NCBI GenBank assembly: GCA_964491265.1
Contig: CAZBFP010000001.1
Location: forward strand, 62,001 to 126,000
DNA: 64,000 nt
Reading direction: 5' to 3'
Origin: JBBAGC01 sp964491265
GTDB taxonomy: Bacteria > Spirochaetota > UBA4802 > UBA5550
Shown here: in pieces, positions 62,973 to 64,000 of the stretch
Position numbering within the stretch: the stretch's first letter is position 1
How the letters are laid out: every line of letters starts with the position of its first letter
Translations under genes and position numbers: made by a program
The notes under the pieces: model-generated
The model's input: the letters and a program-made list of their open reading frames with translations, nothing else
The model's database searches: none
Told to the model about the DNA's origin: nothing

Positions 62973-64000
62973 CAAAAATTACTGTTGATCTTGCTGAGAA
63001 GAAAATTGGCTCCCTTCTTCTCAGCTACTACATCCCCGCATTTATCGGGGTTATGGCAAATGCTCTATACAACATAGTTGACAGAATCTTTATCGGCCAG
63101 GGTGTAGGCCATATTGCACTTTCCGGGATTTCTGTGGTATTCCCTGTAATGATAATAATTATGGGATTCGGCATGCTTATAGGTATAGGTGCCGCTGTTC
63201 TTACTTCAATTGCCCTTGGCAAAAAGAACAGAGGCAGGGCGGAAGCAATTCTCGGTAATGCCTTTTCCCTGATGATTGCTGTATCAATATTTGTAACACT
63301 CCTGGGATTTACTATAAAAGGCCCGATCCTTCAATCATTTGGTGCAACAGCGGCAACATTGCAGTACGCAGATGATTACCTTAATATAATTCTTTCCGGT
63401 TCTATATTCGGGATAACAGGTTATGGCCTTAACTCAATCATACGGGCTGAGGGTAATGCAAAGATTGCCATGGTTTCAATGATAATCAGTGCTGCACTTA
63501 ATATTATCCTGGATGCAGTATTAATTTTTGTTTTTGACATGGGTGTAAAAGGGGCCGCATATGCCACAATAATTTCCCAGATGGTTCTTACATTGTGGGT
63601 AATTCTCCATTTCCGCAGAGAACGCTCTGTTATAAAACTGAAATTATCTTTTATGCGCCCTGATCAGGTGATAATAAAAAATATTTTTCTGGCAGGGATG
63701 GCCCCCTTTGTAATGCAGATGGCAAACAGCTTTGTGCAGGCAGTCTTCAATACGCAGCTCATAAAGCATGGCGGTGATATTGCAGTAGCAGCAATGGGGG
63801 TGGCAAACAGCGTTACCACAATTATTATCATGTCAATTATCGCCTTAAATATGGCGTCCCAGCCTATAATAGGGTATAACTTCGGGGCTAAAAATTACAG
63901 GAGGGTAAAGGAAACCTGGATTCTTACAATAAAGTACTCTACATATATCGCTCTTATTGCATTTGCATTTATTGAATTATTCCCCTCCCCTGTCATTATG
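62969..64000 (+). CDS. MATE-family efflux transporter, 3'-truncated by the window edge
   Basis: The visible 344 codons begin at GTG 62969, overlapping the previous stop (GTGA), and remain open to the last base. Sequence features: LLLSYYIPAFIGVMANALYNIVDRIFIGQG, cited as YYIPAFIGVMANALYNIVD then RIFIGQG, is the typical first MATE helix pair, with repeated hydrophobic segments and SQPIIGYNFGAKNYRRV as in the second half. Exports drugs or metabolites using a sodium or proton gradient. The end lies outside the window. Confidence 0.93.
   Translation, partial: MTKITVDLAEKKIGSLLLSYYIPAFIGVMANALYNIVDRIFIGQGVGHIALSGISVVFPVMIIIMGFGMLIGIGAAVLTSIALGKKNRGRAEAILGNAFSLMIAVSIFVTLLGFTIKGPILQSFGATAATLQYADDYLNIILSGSIFGITGYGLNSIIRAEGNAKIAMVSMIISAALNIILDAVLIFVFDMGVKGAAYATIISQMVLTLWVILHFRRERSVIKLKLSFMRPDQVIIKNIFLAGMAPFVMQMANSFVQAVFNTQLIKHGGDIAVAAMGVANSVTTIIIMSIIALNMASQPIIGYNFGAKNYRRVKETWILTIKYSTYIALIAFAFIELFPSPVIM

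Overview
The window comes from a Gram-negative (diderm), moderately AT-rich bacterium. Evidence for an outer membrane and active periplasm: a bacterial alpha-2-macroglobulin, DsbD, secreted beta-barrel-like proteins and many signal peptides. A class I adenylate cyclase, a ComFB-family protein, a C5-pathway haem pair (hemL, hemB), a long-form HisG and a proteobacterial-style RF3 fit an uncultivated lineage such as Spirochaetota or Desulfobacterota. I cannot place it more precisely from sequence alone. Most genes are ordinary chromosomal housekeeping genes (valS, leuS, prfC, purA, hemL, hemB, hisG, hisE, lon, tadA, cca, rpiB, ptsN), separated by gaps rich in palindromic and inverted repeats.

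Layout. 0-6 kb: alpha-2-macroglobulin (5' end outside the window) overlapping a gene that fuses a SpoIID-type glycan lyase to a penicillin-binding transpeptidase. 6-19 kb: thioesterase, valS, a ParE/RelE-type toxin-antitoxin pair, SDR, chemoreceptor, then prfC-MFS-methyltransferase, a DksA/TraR protein and purA. 19.4-23.7 kb: two tRNA genes (Lys, Glu) and, directly downstream, an AT-rich accessory region. It holds a decayed chemoreceptor fragment, a proteasome-like Ntn-hydrolase with its small partner gene, hicB with a truncated hicA, and a Fic protein behind a palindromic operator. 23.7-26.2 kb: hemL and hemB.

26.4-32.5 kb is the most interesting region. A consensus promoter leads into four tightly packed genes: a DUF2207-like membrane protein ending in ten cysteines spaced as perfect tandem CHSA repeats, a radical SAM/SPASM enzyme with a PqqD-like leader-binding N-terminus, a coiled-coil zinc-ribbon protein and a small membrane zinc-ribbon protein. 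This looks like a RiPP-type maturation system in which the modified core peptide is the cytoplasmic tail of a membrane protein. 32.5-42.3 kb: hisE-hisG, a Nudix-DsbD-HAD operon, nitroreductase, tadA, and lon with a comFB-like gene. 42.5-46.4 kb: three overlapping secretory genes (lamin-tail-like protein, barrel plus ComEA-like helix-hairpin-helix, second barrel). 46-58 kb: cca, a LamG/FnIII secreted protein, ptsN-leuS-rpiB, class I adenylate cyclase and flanking hypothetical genes. 58.8-59.3 kb: an AT-rich gap with abutting perfect DnaA boxes. 59.3-64 kb: SDR, Nudix, an acyltransferase-alpha/beta-hydrolase fusion and a MATE transporter running off the end.

All family assignments rest on reading motifs in the translated sequence; no database search or structure prediction was run.
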